A stretch of DNA of 64,000 nt. Origin: Rhodospirillales bacterium. GTDB taxonomy: Bacteria > Pseudomonadota > Alphaproteobacteria > Rhodospirillales > Defluviicoccaceae. This document shows positions 8,731 to 17,761 of this stretch, piece by piece. The position numbers and the translations under genes are program-made. The number at the start of each line of letters is the position of its first letter. Position 1 is the first letter of the stretch. The stretch is from assembly GCA_016712375.1 (NCBI GenBank), contig JADJRE010000003.1, positions 1-64,000 on the forward strand, in the 5' to 3' direction. The notes beneath the pieces are model-generated. The model had not been told where the DNA came from. It did not search any database and was given only the letters and a program-made list of their open reading frames with translations.

Positions 8731-9531
8731 TGTCTGTCTCCTGGGCTGTGCGGGAGGCTGTTCCTCCCGTCGATGCGGGTCGGCCATGACGCCCGGTGCC
8801 GCCGGTGCACCGCTTGCGGCCGCAGCGGAGCGGAGGACCGGGCAGCGGCCCTGAGCGGGCAGACCCTGGGGTGCGTGCGGCGCGGAGCCTCGGCTCTGCG
8901 GCGTCAGCGGCCCCGGTGTGCCCGGCGGGGGACGTTGGCCGGTTGCCCGGCGGCGCCGGGAGGCATAGACCCGCCGCTGAAGACGGGAGGTCGCCTGCAC
9001 GATGGTCAGGGCATACGCGGCAATGCCGGCATTGGTGTGGTGAAGCAGGTCTGACGCCGGCAGCCGGGAGCCTTCACCTGCTCGGCCGCCGCGCGATCGA
9101 TGCTCGTGGGCACGAGACGAAGGGCGAGGGGGATTTCTCGACTGTTCCCTCGGCTGCGTACCCCCGGCCCTGGGCGTGGGCGCTGTGGAGACGGTCCTGG
9201 CGAGGACGGCGTTGTCTCGTGAGCGGATCGGCGAGGTGGGCGGGCCATGCTGCCGACCCGAGGAGTCCGGCGGGCTCGAGGAGGTCATGATCCGGGACGA
9301 CGCGCCGCCACCGCCCGGTGTCGGCTCTGCCGGAGCAACAGCCTGGCGCCTCTTTCAGTCCTGGCGTTGCCGGCGCGACCGGCGAGGTTCGTCGGCGACG
9401 AAGCCGCGGCGGGCTGGAAGTTGCGAACGGGATCGTCACCCGATCAGGGCGGAGACGCCGGCGGCGGCTCCGCAAGCGGAGCGCGTAGAGCCCGGTCCGG
9501 CGCTTGCGCCGGGGTTCGCCCGAAGAGTTGG
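8731..9531 (-). other. long GC-rich leader/intergenic region upstream of DUF736
   Basis: I see no credible gene in these 801 bases. The open frame fused in phase to DUF736 is low-complexity Arg/Pro/Ala text typical of high-GC shadow. Visible structure: a GGGAGG...CCTCCC hairpin at 8752-8768 just upstream of the start codon, and the second copy of the dispersed repeat at 9424-9500. A promoter could lie anywhere within it. Confidence 0.5.
9424..9500. repeat. dispersed repeat, copy 2
   Basis: Second copy of the element at 5209-5281. The core GGGCGGAGACGCCGGC is identical in both. The flanks GATCGT.ACCCGA and GTAGAGC also match, with a few substitutions and two short indels. Confidence 0.55.
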
Positions 9532-9858
9532 CTACCGAGGGCCAGCTCGTTCTCGGCGTTCGTCGCGCTGCTCGATCGATCGCCACTGCTCGTCGTTGAG
9601 ATAGGTGCCACGAATGGCGAGCGTGTAGGGATCGGCGTCGAACACCGCGATGAAGTCGTGCAGTTCCTGTCTGCCGCCCGGTAGCAGCTTCACCCCTCGA
9701 TCGAGGGCGATGATCCGGCTTCTGTCGTCGCATTCGGCATGGATGCGCAAGGCGAGCCGTTCGACCCGCAGGGCGGCGGCGAGGACAAGCGGGTCGTGCT
9801 CCCGGATGGCGCAATCAGGGATGCGTGCTCCGGGAAACGCAATGATCTGTGCGGACAT
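9532..9858 (-). CDS. hypothetical backbone protein
   Basis: The 108-residue product has no signal peptide or membrane span. Its N terminus (MSAQIIAFPGARIPDC) is followed by a mixed helical body rich in Arg, Ala and Asp, and there is a single YLNDEQW motif near the C terminus. GAGGAAAG lies about six bases before the ATG. I do not recognise the family. Its position among DUF736, SLOG-domain and anti-restriction genes suggests an accessory plasmid function. Confidence 0.6.
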   Translation of the reverse strand: MSAQIIAFPGARIPDCAIREHDPLVLAAALRVERLALRIHAECDDRSRIIALDRGVKLLPGGRQELHDFIAVFDADPYTLAIRGTYLNDEQWRSIEQRDERRERAGPR

Positions 9859-10090
9859 CGGCGACTTTCCTCGAGCGGTCTCCCGCCAGCATGGCGCTGA
9901 AGCCTTTCGCGGCGATTAACGCCGTGGCCGTCGTCACCGTCGTCCCCCTCACTGATCGACGCCGCAGCAGCATCGGCCGACGAAGACGGTCCACCGCCGG
10001 CAGCAGGCGACAGTCGGTCGGCCGGATGTGAACCCGTTTCCCGGACGACCGATCTTCCGACCGGCCGTCCGGGGCGGGGGCGGGGGCGGC

Positions 10091-10987
10091 CTATGCCGGT
10101 GCGATCTCGCGGACGGCGATGCCGAACTGGCGGGCCTTGTCGACCAGGTTCCGGCTGACGCCGGAGCCGGGGCAGGCGATGACGAGCGCGGGCTGCGCGG
10201 CGAGGATCTGGTCGTTGCGCTTGAACGGTGCGCTGCGCTTGAAGACGTGCCAGTCGGGCCTGAAGACGATGGTGGCGACGCCGCGGGCCTTCGCCCACTT
10301 CGCCGCGATCAGCTCGGCGCCTTTCTCGCAGCCGCCGTGCAGCAGCACCATGTCGGGGTGCTCGCGTCTTGCCTGGTCGAGCGCGTCCCAGATGCCGGCG
10401 TGGTCGGCGTAGTCGATGCCGCCGGTGAGCACGACGCGGGTTCCCTCGGGGTTGCGGGCGGCGTTGCGCTCGCGCGCCTGGGCGGCGACGAAGTCGCGAC
10501 TGTCGATCATCGCCGCGGTGGTGGTGCGCGCGTGATTGCTGACGCGCGAGCTCTGGCGTGGCGCCCACGGTCGGCCGGCGGCGGCGCCGTAGAGGTCGGC
10601 CAGCCAGTCGCGCATCGCCTGCAGGCTGTCGCGCTCCTCGACGAGGTTCATGCCGCGCGTCGTCAGCCGTTCCAGCTCGACCGACTTCACTTCGGAGCCG
10701 TCCTGCTGGCGCTGCAGGGTGCGCTGTTCGATCTCGTTGCGCTCAAGCAGGTCCTCGAAGCGCTGCGCCTTGCGATGGAAGACGTTGACCAGCGCCCACT
10801 GCAGATCCTCGGTCTCCGGCTCGAGCCGGGTGCCCTCGAAGATCTCGGCGAGGGCGTTGAACATCGCGCTCAACTCGGCCTCGTAGTCGTCGGGATGCGG
10901 CAACGGCCGGTCGCAGGCGTCGGCCGGCGGGCGGGTGCAGTAGAGTTCGGCGTTCTCGAGGGCGCGGGCGGTCGGCGACTTGCTCAT
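10091..10987 (-). CDS. DUF2493 (YspA-type SLOG domain) protein
   Basis: The 298-residue product has two parts. Residues 1-170 are helical with an unclassified sequence. The C-terminal 120 residues match the YspA/DUF2493 branch of the SLOG superfamily, Rossmann-like nucleotide-binding proteins: RVVLTGGIDYADH, VLLHGGCEKGAE (the GG..G phosphate loop), FRPDWHVF, FKRNDQIL and VIACPGSGVSRN. SLOG proteins bind or process nucleotide ligands, and several act in anti-phage signalling; no specific ligand can be read here. The start is the ATG preceded by a GGGAG ribosome site. The frame remains open upstream to 11161 but only as leader sequence. Confidence 0.82.
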   Translation of the reverse strand: MSKSPTARALENAELYCTRPPADACDRPLPHPDDYEAELSAMFNALAEIFEGTRLEPETEDLQWALVNVFHRKAQRFEDLLERNEIEQRTLQRQQDGSEVKSVELERLTTRGMNLVEERDSLQAMRDWLADLYGAAAGRPWAPRQSSRVSNHARTTTAAMIDSRDFVAAQARERNAARNPEGTRVVLTGGIDYADHAGIWDALDQARREHPDMVLLHGGCEKGAELIAAKWAKARGVATIVFRPDWHVFKRSAPFKRNDQILAAQPALVIACPGSGVSRNLVDKARQFGIAVREIAPA

Positions 10988-11175
10988 GGGAGGTTCTCCC
11001 GAAGGTGGCCTGCTCGGGCTGAGCGGGCCGGCGCCGGTCTCGTGCGCGCCGACTCGCGAGGCGGCCGTCACCCGCAGGGCCGCCCGCAGGGCGGAGGCCT
11101 TGCGCCTTGACGGCGGCCGGGCGGCGCGCAAACCGGTGCCGCCGAGCCCGCGCCCGCGCAAGGCCGCGGGGAGAT

Positions 11176-11200
11176 GCCTCTGGCCTGGTCGACGGCCGTC
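11176..11200 (-). promoter_or_regulatory. leader box, divergent copy 4
   Basis: The sequence GCCTCTGGCC with flank GAGAT matches the box of the three strong leader copies (GAGATGCACCTCTGGCC at 24511-24525) but has a weaker hairpin, GGCC around GTCGACCA. It lies 189 bases upstream of the SLOG-domain gene, between it and the next gene on the minus strand. Weaker than the other copies. Confidence 0.35.
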
Positions 11201-11236
11201 CTCGCGGGAAAGCCTCAGGCGATCGTCGCTCGCCGG

Positions 11237-11644
11237 TCATCGACGGCCGGCCGCCGCCGCCGGCTCGGCCGGGAGGGCGATGTCCTCGCCGGCGAAGTAC
11301 CCGGCCCTGCGGCCGAGCTCCTGCGTGTAGAGCTGGTCGGCGAGCAAGGGCAGTTTCGTCCGCAGGCGTCTGCGCAGGCGGGATCGACGGATGCGGCCCT
11401 TCGCCTCGGCGGACAGGCGGCGGATCGGCCGGGCCGGCGGTTGCCACGTCGGCGAATAGCCGTCGCCCGGGCGCTGATCCGGGCAGGCCTGGCGCATCCA
11501 GGCGCAGGCTTCGTGCCGCTCGACGCCGGGATCGATGATCGTCACCGCCCAGAGCGTCAGGGCCAACGGCGCCTCGTCGCGGGTGTAGGGGTTGTTCCAG
11601 GCGAGGCTGAGGACGCAGCCGACCGGCATTGCCATCGCCGTCAC
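11237..11644 (-). CDS. hypothetical backbone protein coupled to the helicase gene
   Basis: The product is about 135 residues. The N-terminal half (CVLSLAWNNPYTRDEAPLALTLWAVTII) looks globular; the C-terminal half is very basic, with RRSRLRRRLRTKL. No known domain was recognised. A GTG at 11644 overlaps the helicase stop (GTGA), implying translational coupling; ATGs at 11635 and 11629 are alternatives. It probably works alongside the upstream helicase/methyltransferase. Function unknown. Confidence 0.6.
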   Translation of the reverse strand: MTAMAMPVGCVLSLAWNNPYTRDEAPLALTLWAVTIIDPGVERHEACAWMRQACPDQRPGDGYSPTWQPPARPIRRLSAEAKGRIRRSRLRRRLRTKLPLLADQLYTQELGRRAGYFAGEDIALPAEPAAAAGRR

Positions 11645-14600
11645 GCCGCCGGCCACAGGGTGAGCACGTGCGCGAGGATCTCGCGGCGGCGCGCGTCGTC
11701 GGGGACGAACACGCGGGTCTTCCAGGCGATGATCTCGGTGAAGCAGCCGGCGGCTTTGAGCTGATCGAGATGCAGCGGCCCGGCGTCGACGATCTCGCAG
11801 CGGTGCGCGCCGGCGACGGTCGCGCGACGAAGCTGGCGGCCGCCGGCAAGCCCGACGACGCTGCCCTGCAGCATGATCGCCGACCAGACGATCTCCGGAT
11901 CGGCCGGCACCTGATCGATGCCGCAGGCGTGCAGCAACGGCGCCAACTGGTCGGGGCGGATCTGCCGGCCGAGCATCCGTTCGCCGTCATCGGTCTGCAG
12001 CCGGTAGACGAGCATGCGTTCGTCCGGCAGCCGGGTCCAGATCGGCAGCAGCAGGCCGGTGACGAGCACGAGTTCATCCTCGGTGGTCGCCGGCAGGCGT
12101 TCGGCGTCGGCGGCCCAGACGGCGTGCCATCCTCGTTCGGCGGCTTCCAGTCGCCAGTGCGAGCGTTCGAACTCGTCGATCGTCATCGTCTGCCCGCCCA
12201 GCGGACGATTGATGCGGACACGGCGGATGACGGCGCCGTCGTCATCGATGATCGAGGTCGCTCGGCACACCAGGCCAGCGTGGCGCGAGTTGGTATTGAT
12301 CGCCGGCCTGGGGTCGAGGTGAGCGTAAAGGCCCAGGGCATCGCCGGCGTTCAGCGGCTGATTGCGAACCACCCGGCGGATGCGGACGGCGTGGGTTCTG
12401 GCGCCGCTGCGTGGATCGGTATGGATCACCTGGCGATCCGCGACCGTCAGGCTTTCGGCACGGATGGTCTCGATGCCGGCCTCGTAGGTGCCGGCGGCGA
12501 TCTCCTGTTCGACGCGGCCGGCGATCATCTGCTCGAACTCGTCGAAGATCGCGTTCTGCGTGGCGATCCGCAGGGCGAGGATGCGGTTGAGGAACTGATG
12601 GATCGGCGGCAACTGGTCGAGCAGGCTGCCGTCCTTGTCGGTCAGCGTCAGCCCGGTCGCCTCGCAGAACGTTCGCAGCGTGCAGCAGGCGAGGCTGCCG
12701 GCGTGCAGTGCGCGGAAGAACAGGCGCAGCGCGGCGCGAGCGTAGGAGGATTCCAGGTTGTCCTCGGGGCGGAACAGGCCCTGGCCGCCGGTCTGGCGCT
12801 GGCCGCGGGTGAGCGCGCCCAGACTGTCGAGACGGCGGGCGATCGTCGAGGTGAACCGCCGCTCGCCCTTGACGTCGGTGGTCACCGGCTTGAACACCGG
12901 CGTCGCCGCCTGGTTGGTGCGATGCGAGCGGCCGAGGCCTTGGATCGCCTGGTCGGCGCGCCAGCCGGCCTCCAGCAGGTAGTGCATGCGCCGGCGCTGG
13001 TTGCGGCAGCCGAGGTCGGCGTGATAGCTGCGGCCGACGCCGCCGGCATTACTGAACAGCAGGATCCGCTTGCGGTCCTCCATGAAAGCCTGCGTCTCGG
13101 CAAGCGCGGCGCCGGCCGGCCGCTTTTCGACGCACAGCCGGTCACGGCCGAAGGCGTGCTTGCGAACGACGCGGCGGCTGCGGCCGGTGATCTCGGCGAC
13201 CTGCTCGCTGCCGAAGTGCTGGACGAGCTGGTCGAGGGCGCCTCCGACCGCCGGCAGCGCGCCCAGCTGCTCGATCAGCCGGTCGCGGGCGTCGAGGCTC
13301 TCACGGCAGTGGACGATCGCGCCGTCCTCGGTGAAGAGCGGCACCGAGAACGGGTTGCCGGATTCGTCCTCGCGGATCTCGTGCAGCTGCGTCGGGAAGC
13401 TGTTGGCGAGATACTGCATGACGATCTCGCGGGGCGTCTGGTCGAGCTGAAGATCATGCTGTTCGCCGGGCGGGATCTCGGCGAGCCTGCGATCCATCAG
13501 CGCCTCGCCGGTGGAGACGAGCTGGACGATGGCGGCATGGCCGCAGGCGAGGTCGTGCTCGATGGCGCGGATCAGCGTCGGGCACTTCATCGCCACCAGC
13601 AGATGCGCGAAGAAGCGCTGCTTGGCGCTCTCGAACGCCGAGAGTGCCGCGGCCTTGGCGTTGCGGTCGAGGGTGCCGTCACGGGGATCGGTGATGTGCG
13701 TCCGGTCGAGTGCGGCCCCCAAGTTGGTGTGGATGATGGTGAAGGCGACGGCAAAGGCGTCGTAGATCTCCGTCTGCGCCGGTGTCAGCGGATGCTCGAT
13801 GATGTCGTATTCGACGCCGTCGAAGCTGAGCGATCGCGAGGCGTAGAGGCCCTGCGCCTTGAGGTCGCGGCAGACCATCTCCATCGCGGCGACGCCGCCC
13901 TGCTCGATGGCGGCGATGAACTCGTTGCGCGTCGCAAACGGTATCTCGGGCGTGCCCCACAAGCCGAGGCGCGACGCGTATGCCAGATGTTTGAGCTCGG
14001 TGGCGCCGGTGGCCGAGACGTAGACGACCCGCGCCTCCGGCAGGGCGTTCTGCAGGCGTAGTCCGGCGCGGCCCTGCTCGGAGGGCTTGGCATCGCCGCG
14101 CACGGTCTTGCCGCCGGCGGCGTTGGCCATGGCGTGCGCTTCGTCGAAGACGATGACGCCGTCGAAGCCGGTCCCGAGCCAGTCGAGGACCTGTTGCAGA
14201 CGCGACGGCTTGGTCTTGCGCTCGCCGACGCGCAACGTCGCGTAGGTGAGGAACAGGATGCCCTGCGACAGCGGAATGGCGGTGTCCTGTGACCAGCGCG
14301 AAAGATCGGCGATGTCGCGCGCGTCGCCGCCAAGCGCGGTCCAGTCACGCCGGGCGTCATGGACGAGCCTGGAACTGAACGACAGCCACAGCGCCCGCCT
14401 ACGGCCGTGCAGCCAGTTGTCGAGCAGGATGCCGGCGACCTGGCGGCCCTTGCCGGCGCCGGTGCCGTCCCCGAGAAACCAGCCGCGGCGATAGCGCACG
14501 GCGCCGGGAGTTCCTTCGTCGACGGCAACGACGGCATCGAAGGTCTCGCCCGGCAGGCCGGCGCCGGCGAGATAGTCGCCGTGCGCTTCGCCGGCGTAGA

Positions 14601-15990
14601 TGACGCTTTCGATCTGCGCCGCCGACAACGCGCCGCTCTCGAGCAGGCCGGCGTACAGCCGCGGGCGATAGTGCGGCAGCGGCGGCAACACCGACGCCAA
14701 CGCTACCGACTGCACCAGCGGCGTCGGATGATCGGCGGCGCCGGGGATGCAAATCCGTTGCGGTGCGTACGCCTGATAGAGGGCGTCGGACATCCTCGGC
14801 GCAGCACTGTCGCCAGACGGACCGTCGCCGGATGCACTCTCGTCGGCCCGGTCGATCGGGTGATAGCCGATCTCGGCGATTGCCGCCGCGGCGGCCGGGA
14901 CGGTTTCTTCCAGCCGCGCTGCCGCCACCCTGATCCGGCGCGGCCGGGCGTTGATGACGGTGCGTGCGCTCGGCGTCGCTTGCGGCGGGACGAGGCGGTC
15001 GCCCGGACGCGCCGGCAGATGCTGCAGGATCATCTCCAGGGCGGAAGCGAGCGAGGACGCGGCCTGCCGGCGCGGCGACGATGCCGGTGTGCCGGCGACG
15101 GGCTTGTCGTAGACGGTGAGCCGGGTTTCGACGGTGGTGCCGTGCCGGCGATAGACGTCGCCGGGAAGCGAGATGGTCAGCGACGGCGAAGCCAGCTCGG
15201 CGAGGTCGCCGGTGTCCGGCTGAAAGCTGGCGGCGGTGAGGGCGACCATGCGGCCGCCGGGGGCGAGGCGCAGCAGCGCCGAACGCAGATGCGCGTGCGC
15301 CGCGTGCCGGTCGCAGGCTCGGTGCGCGCCCACCGTGAACGGCGGATTGATCAGGACGATCGACGGCACCAGCGACGGATCGAGCAGGTCGTGGATCTGC
15401 TCTGCGTTGCCCTGGCCGACCGGCGTCGGTCGGAACAGCCGGCGCAACAGCGCGGCGCGCAGGTCGTCGAGTTCGTTGAGGATCAGCGTGGCGCCGCGAA
15501 TGCGCGCAAAAACAGCCAGCAGGCCGGTGCCGGCGGACGGTTCGAGGACGACGTCGCCGGGCTGCGGATCGGCGGCGGTGGCGAGGATCCAGGCGAGCGG
15601 CAGCGGCGTCGAAAACTGTTGGCGTCGCAGTTGCTGTTCGGAGCGGTGGCTGTGCGTCGGCACGCGCGCGGCGATCGCCTCCAGCCGCCTGAGCGTCGCC
15701 GGCGCGCTGTGGCCGCAGAGCGAGGGGCCGATCTGCTTGATGTGCAGCACCTGTGCCGCTTCGAGGGCGTCCCAGGCGTCCTTCCACGTCCAGGCGCCGG
15801 CAGCGTCCGACCCGCCGAAGGCGCTCTCGAGGAACTCGCGGAGTTGGCCAGTGTCGACGTGCGAGTGGGTGAGCGGAGCGAGGAGGTCGTCGGCCACCTC
15901 CAGGATACGGTCGGCACGATCCGCGGGCGACTGCGGACGGATAGGCGCGTGGTCTCCGCCGCTGAACAGCGGCAAGCTCGACAGGCTCAT
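11641..15990 (-). CDS. methyltransferase plus strawberry-notch helicase protein
   Basis: This is a 1449-residue protein typical of large alphaproteobacterial plasmids. The N-terminal third is an adenine-type DNA methyltransferase-like domain: LEPSAGTGLLAVFA as the SAM-binding motif and NPPF at residue 215. The middle and C-terminal parts form a strawberry-notch-type SF2 helicase: Walker A GTGAGKGRQ near residue 509, DEAH at 616-619, the VSATG block, then a C-terminal helicase domain with GLGRSHRTNQA, the arginine-finger motif. Phage P1 DarB has a comparable methylase-helicase layout and protects incoming DNA from restriction; with ArdC next door a similar anti-restriction role is plausible but inferred. 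The frame is uninterrupted over 4.35 kb. GGAG precedes the start. Confidence 0.85.
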   Translation of the reverse strand: MSLSSLPLFSGGDHAPIRPQSPADRADRILEVADDLLAPLTHSHVDTGQLREFLESAFGGSDAAGAWTWKDAWDALEAAQVLHIKQIGPSLCGHSAPATLRRLEAIAARVPTHSHRSEQQLRRQQFSTPLPLAWILATAADPQPGDVVLEPSAGTGLLAVFARIRGATLILNELDDLRAALLRRLFRPTPVGQGNAEQIHDLLDPSLVPSIVLINPPFTVGAHRACDRHAAHAHLRSALLRLAPGGRMVALTAASFQPDTGDLAELASPSLTISLPGDVYRRHGTTVETRLTVYDKPVAGTPASSPRRQAASSLASALEMILQHLPARPGDRLVPPQATPSARTVINARPRRIRVAAARLEETVPAAAAAIAEIGYHPIDRADESASGDGPSGDSAAPRMSDALYQAYAPQRICIPGAADHPTPLVQSVALASVLPPLPHYRPRLYAGLLESGALSAAQIESVIYAGEAHGDYLAGAGLPGETFDAVVAVDEGTPGAVRYRRGWFLGDGTGAGKGRQVAGILLDNWLHGRRRALWLSFSSRLVHDARRDWTALGGDARDIADLSRWSQDTAIPLSQGILFLTYATLRVGERKTKPSRLQQVLDWLGTGFDGVIVFDEAHAMANAAGGKTVRGDAKPSEQGRAGLRLQNALPEARVVYVSATGATELKHLAYASRLGLWGTPEIPFATRNEFIAAIEQGGVAAMEMVCRDLKAQGLYASRSLSFDGVEYDIIEHPLTPAQTEIYDAFAVAFTIIHTNLGAALDRTHITDPRDGTLDRNAKAAALSAFESAKQRFFAHLLVAMKCPTLIRAIEHDLACGHAAIVQLVSTGEALMDRRLAEIPPGEQHDLQLDQTPREIVMQYLANSFPTQLHEIREDESGNPFSVPLFTEDGAIVHCRESLDARDRLIEQLGALPAVGGALDQLVQHFGSEQVAEITGRSRRVVRKHAFGRDRLCVEKRPAGAALAETQAFMEDRKRILLFSNAGGVGRSYHADLGCRNQRRRMHYLLEAGWRADQAIQGLGRSHRTNQAATPVFKPVTTDVKGERRFTSTIARRLDSLGALTRGQRQTGGQGLFRPEDNLESSYARAALRLFFRALHAGSLACCTLRTFCEATGLTLTDKDGSLLDQLPPIHQFLNRILALRIATQNAIFDEFEQMIAGRVEQEIAAGTYEAGIETIRAESLTVADRQVIHTDPRSGARTHAVRIRRVVRNQPLNAGDALGLYAHLDPRPAINTNSRHAGLVCRATSIIDDDGAVIRRVRINRPLGGQTMTIDEFERSHWRLEAAERGWHAVWAADAERLPATTEDELVLVTGLLLPIWTRLPDERMLVYRLQTDDGERMLGRQIRPDQLAPLLHACGIDQVPADPEIVWSAIMLQGSVVGLAGGRQLRRATVAGAHRCEIVDAGPLHLDQLKAAGCFTEIIAWKTRVFVPDDARRREILAHVLTLWPAA

Positions 15991-16073
15991 CGGGGTTCTC
16001 CAGACGTTGAGCGCCGGTGCGACGGCGCTGCAATCGAATGCTGTGTGCCCGGTTGGCCCGGGCGGCGTGCCGC

Positions 16074-17012
16074 TCAGGCGGCCAGCGGTTCGGTGTCGCC
16101 CTCGACGCCGGGCTCGACGCCGAGCTCGGCGGTGGTGCCGGCGAGGCGGTGCAGCAGGTCGACCGCCTCCTGGGCGCGGGCGGCAGCGGCGAAGATGGCC
16201 TTGCGGTCGTTGTTCAGGACCCGCAGCCAGCTGGCGATGTAGCTGCCGTGGTCTTCGATGTGCGAATCTGGTAAATCGAGTTGTGCACCCAGGTAACTGG
16301 CACCAATCTCGGCGACGATCTCTTCGACCGCATACCCTTCGTCGCCCCAGCGCTTGCGGCCGAAGTCACGATCCAGCCTGCTCGGGTGACGAGTCCAGTG
16401 GCAAGTCTCGTGCGCGCGGGTGGAGTAGTATGTCTCGACGGACTCGAACGCTTCGATCGGCGGCAGCTGGATGTGGTCGGAGCCGATCGCGTAGTACGCT
16501 TGGTTGCCGCCGTGGCGGACGTCGGTCGGCAGGGCGGTGAAGAACGTCTCGCAGCGATCGAGACGTTCAAACGGCGCCGGCGGTGTCGGCCGGGGATGCC
16601 AGGCGTCGTCCAGGCCCTCGATCTGGTCGGCGGAAAAGACGGTGTAGCCCTTGAGGAAGCGGAAGCTCTCCTGCTCCTCGGCGCCTTCGTCGCCGACGGA
16701 CGTCCGCGTCTGCTGGCCGTAGTAGACGACGGTGGTGCCGCGCTCGCCCTTACGCACGTGCGCGCCGTGTTCGAGCGCCTGGCGGAAGGTCAGCCAGAAC
16801 GGCGAGGCGTAGCCGTTGGCGACCGCCGTCATCCACAGCAGCAGGACGTTGATGCCGCGGTAGGCGACGCCGTTGGCGCGCAGCGGCAGGACGATCCGGC
16901 CGTCGCAGTGCGCGGCGTTCCACGGCTTCCGCCACGGCCGCACGCCGTGTTCGAGCTGGGCGATGATCCGCGCGGTGATCTCCTGCGCCAGGTCGCGCTT
17001 CGGCGCCGTCAT
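16074..17012 (-). CDS. ardC: ArdC-family anti-restriction protein
   Basis: The 312-residue product has the ArdC layout. The N-terminal ssDNA-binding domain contains WRKPWN, YRGINVLLLW, WLTFRQA and VRKGERGTTVVYYG. The C-terminal zincin-like metallopeptidase domain has HETCH (His201-His205) and a downstream EEIVAEIGA glutamate. ArdC proteins coat single-stranded DNA entering by conjugation and protect it from restriction enzymes. The start overlaps the stop of the upstream small gene (ATGA), so the two are coupled; the helicase gene follows 83 bases later. Complete and of normal length. Confidence 0.93.
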   Translation of the reverse strand: MTAPKRDLAQEITARIIAQLEHGVRPWRKPWNAAHCDGRIVLPLRANGVAYRGINVLLLWMTAVANGYASPFWLTFRQALEHGAHVRKGERGTTVVYYGQQTRTSVGDEGAEEQESFRFLKGYTVFSADQIEGLDDAWHPRPTPPAPFERLDRCETFFTALPTDVRHGGNQAYYAIGSDHIQLPPIEAFESVETYYSTRAHETCHWTRHPSRLDRDFGRKRWGDEGYAVEEIVAEIGASYLGAQLDLPDSHIEDHGSYIASWLRVLNNDRKAIFAAAARAQEAVDLLHRLAGTTAELGVEPGVEGDTEPLAA

Positions 17013-17278
17013 CGCCCGGCCCTCCGCTCAGCTTCGGCGGCTTCCAGCCAGTCGCCCCAGGCGATGTCGAGGACCCGGTCTTCGGCGACGTCGTAGAGGG
17101 TGGTGCGAACCCAAGCGTCGCCGCGGTTGACGTAGAGCGCATCGGCAATGCCCGGCGGGATGCTGCGATCGCTCTCGTCGACGAACACGGCGTCGACGCC
17201 GAAGCCGAAGCGCTCGCCTACGATGGCGGCGAGACGCCGTTGCGCGGCATCCACCCGCGCGAGGTCGAAGGTTTCCAT
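17009..17278 (-). CDS. small acidic protein coupled to ardC
   Basis: The 89-residue product (METFDLARVDAAQRRLAAIVGERFGF...) is acidic and has no membrane span. It has a strong ribosome site (GGAGAGATATCC before ATG), and its stop overlaps the ardC start. This arrangement suggests a stoichiometric partner or a translational starter for ArdC. The family was not recognised. It carries one of the recurrent leader hairpins 92 bases upstream. Confidence 0.65.
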   Translation of the reverse strand: METFDLARVDAAQRRLAAIVGERFGFGVDAVFVDESDRSIPPGIADALYVNRGDAWVRTTLYDVAEDRVLDIAWGDWLEAAEAERRAGR

Positions 17279-17369
17279 GGATATCTCTCCGGAATTGATG
17301 GACCAGGGCCGGAGCTGCGGGAGAGCCCGCGGCCGGATCGCGGAGAGCGGCAGGTGGAGTTGCCGGCGC

Positions 17370-17398
17370 GCACCTCTGGCCGCGGCGCCAGCCGCGGA
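17370..17398 (-). promoter_or_regulatory. hairpin-plus-box leader, copy 1
   Basis: On the minus strand the leader reads CCGCGGC-TGGC-GCCGCGG, a perfect 7-bp stem with a four-base loop, immediately continued by CCAGAGGTGC. The same hairpin and box recur at 26709-26736, and in variant form at 24514-24541. It sits 92 bases upstream of the gene starting at 17278, so it would lie in the 5' leader RNA of the ardC operon. Confidence 0.6.
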
Positions 17399-17527
17399 GG
17401 GCCCTGGCCCTTGCGCGTGCGGCGACCTGCCGCTAGCGAGACCGGATGGCCGCGGGCCTGGCCGCGCCGATCACCCTATGGCGTGGTCGCCGACCCGGCG
17501 GGAGAGGTGGAGAAGACGGCGACGCGG

Positions 17528-17761
17528 TTACTCGCTGGACCTCGGTCCCGGCGTCGTCGGCGCCCGGGACGGCGGCGGCGCCGTCCACTGCAAACCGGCA
17601 GCCTCGAGCGCGTCGACGATGGCGGCCGCGCAACGTCTCGCCTGCACAAGGTCCTCGTCGTACGCCTCGTGCCAGGCGTTGCGGCGGCGTCGTGGCTGGA
17701 CGTAGCGGCTGTCCATCAGCGCGCGGACGATGACGTGCAGCAAGTCGTCTCGCGTAACCAT
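17528..17761 (-). CDS. small hypothetical protein
   Basis: The 77-residue product starts MVTRDDLLHVIVRALMD and contains HEAYDEDLVQARRCAAAIVDALEAAG, a helical segment, then a Pro-rich tail. No strong ribosome site is visible. It is the first gene of the minus-strand backbone and is divergent from the GHKL-Shedu gene. Function unknown; coding status is moderately likely from its amphipathic pattern. Confidence 0.5.
   Translation of the reverse strand: MVTRDDLLHVIVRALMDSRYVQPRRRRNAWHEAYDEDLVQARRCAAAIVDALEAAGLQWTAPPPSRAPTTPGPRSSE

Noticed and set aside
11629..16242. Long plus-strand open frames opposite the methyltransferase-helicase gene
   Set aside because: No motif or ribosome site; they mirror the codon bias of the minus-strand gene.
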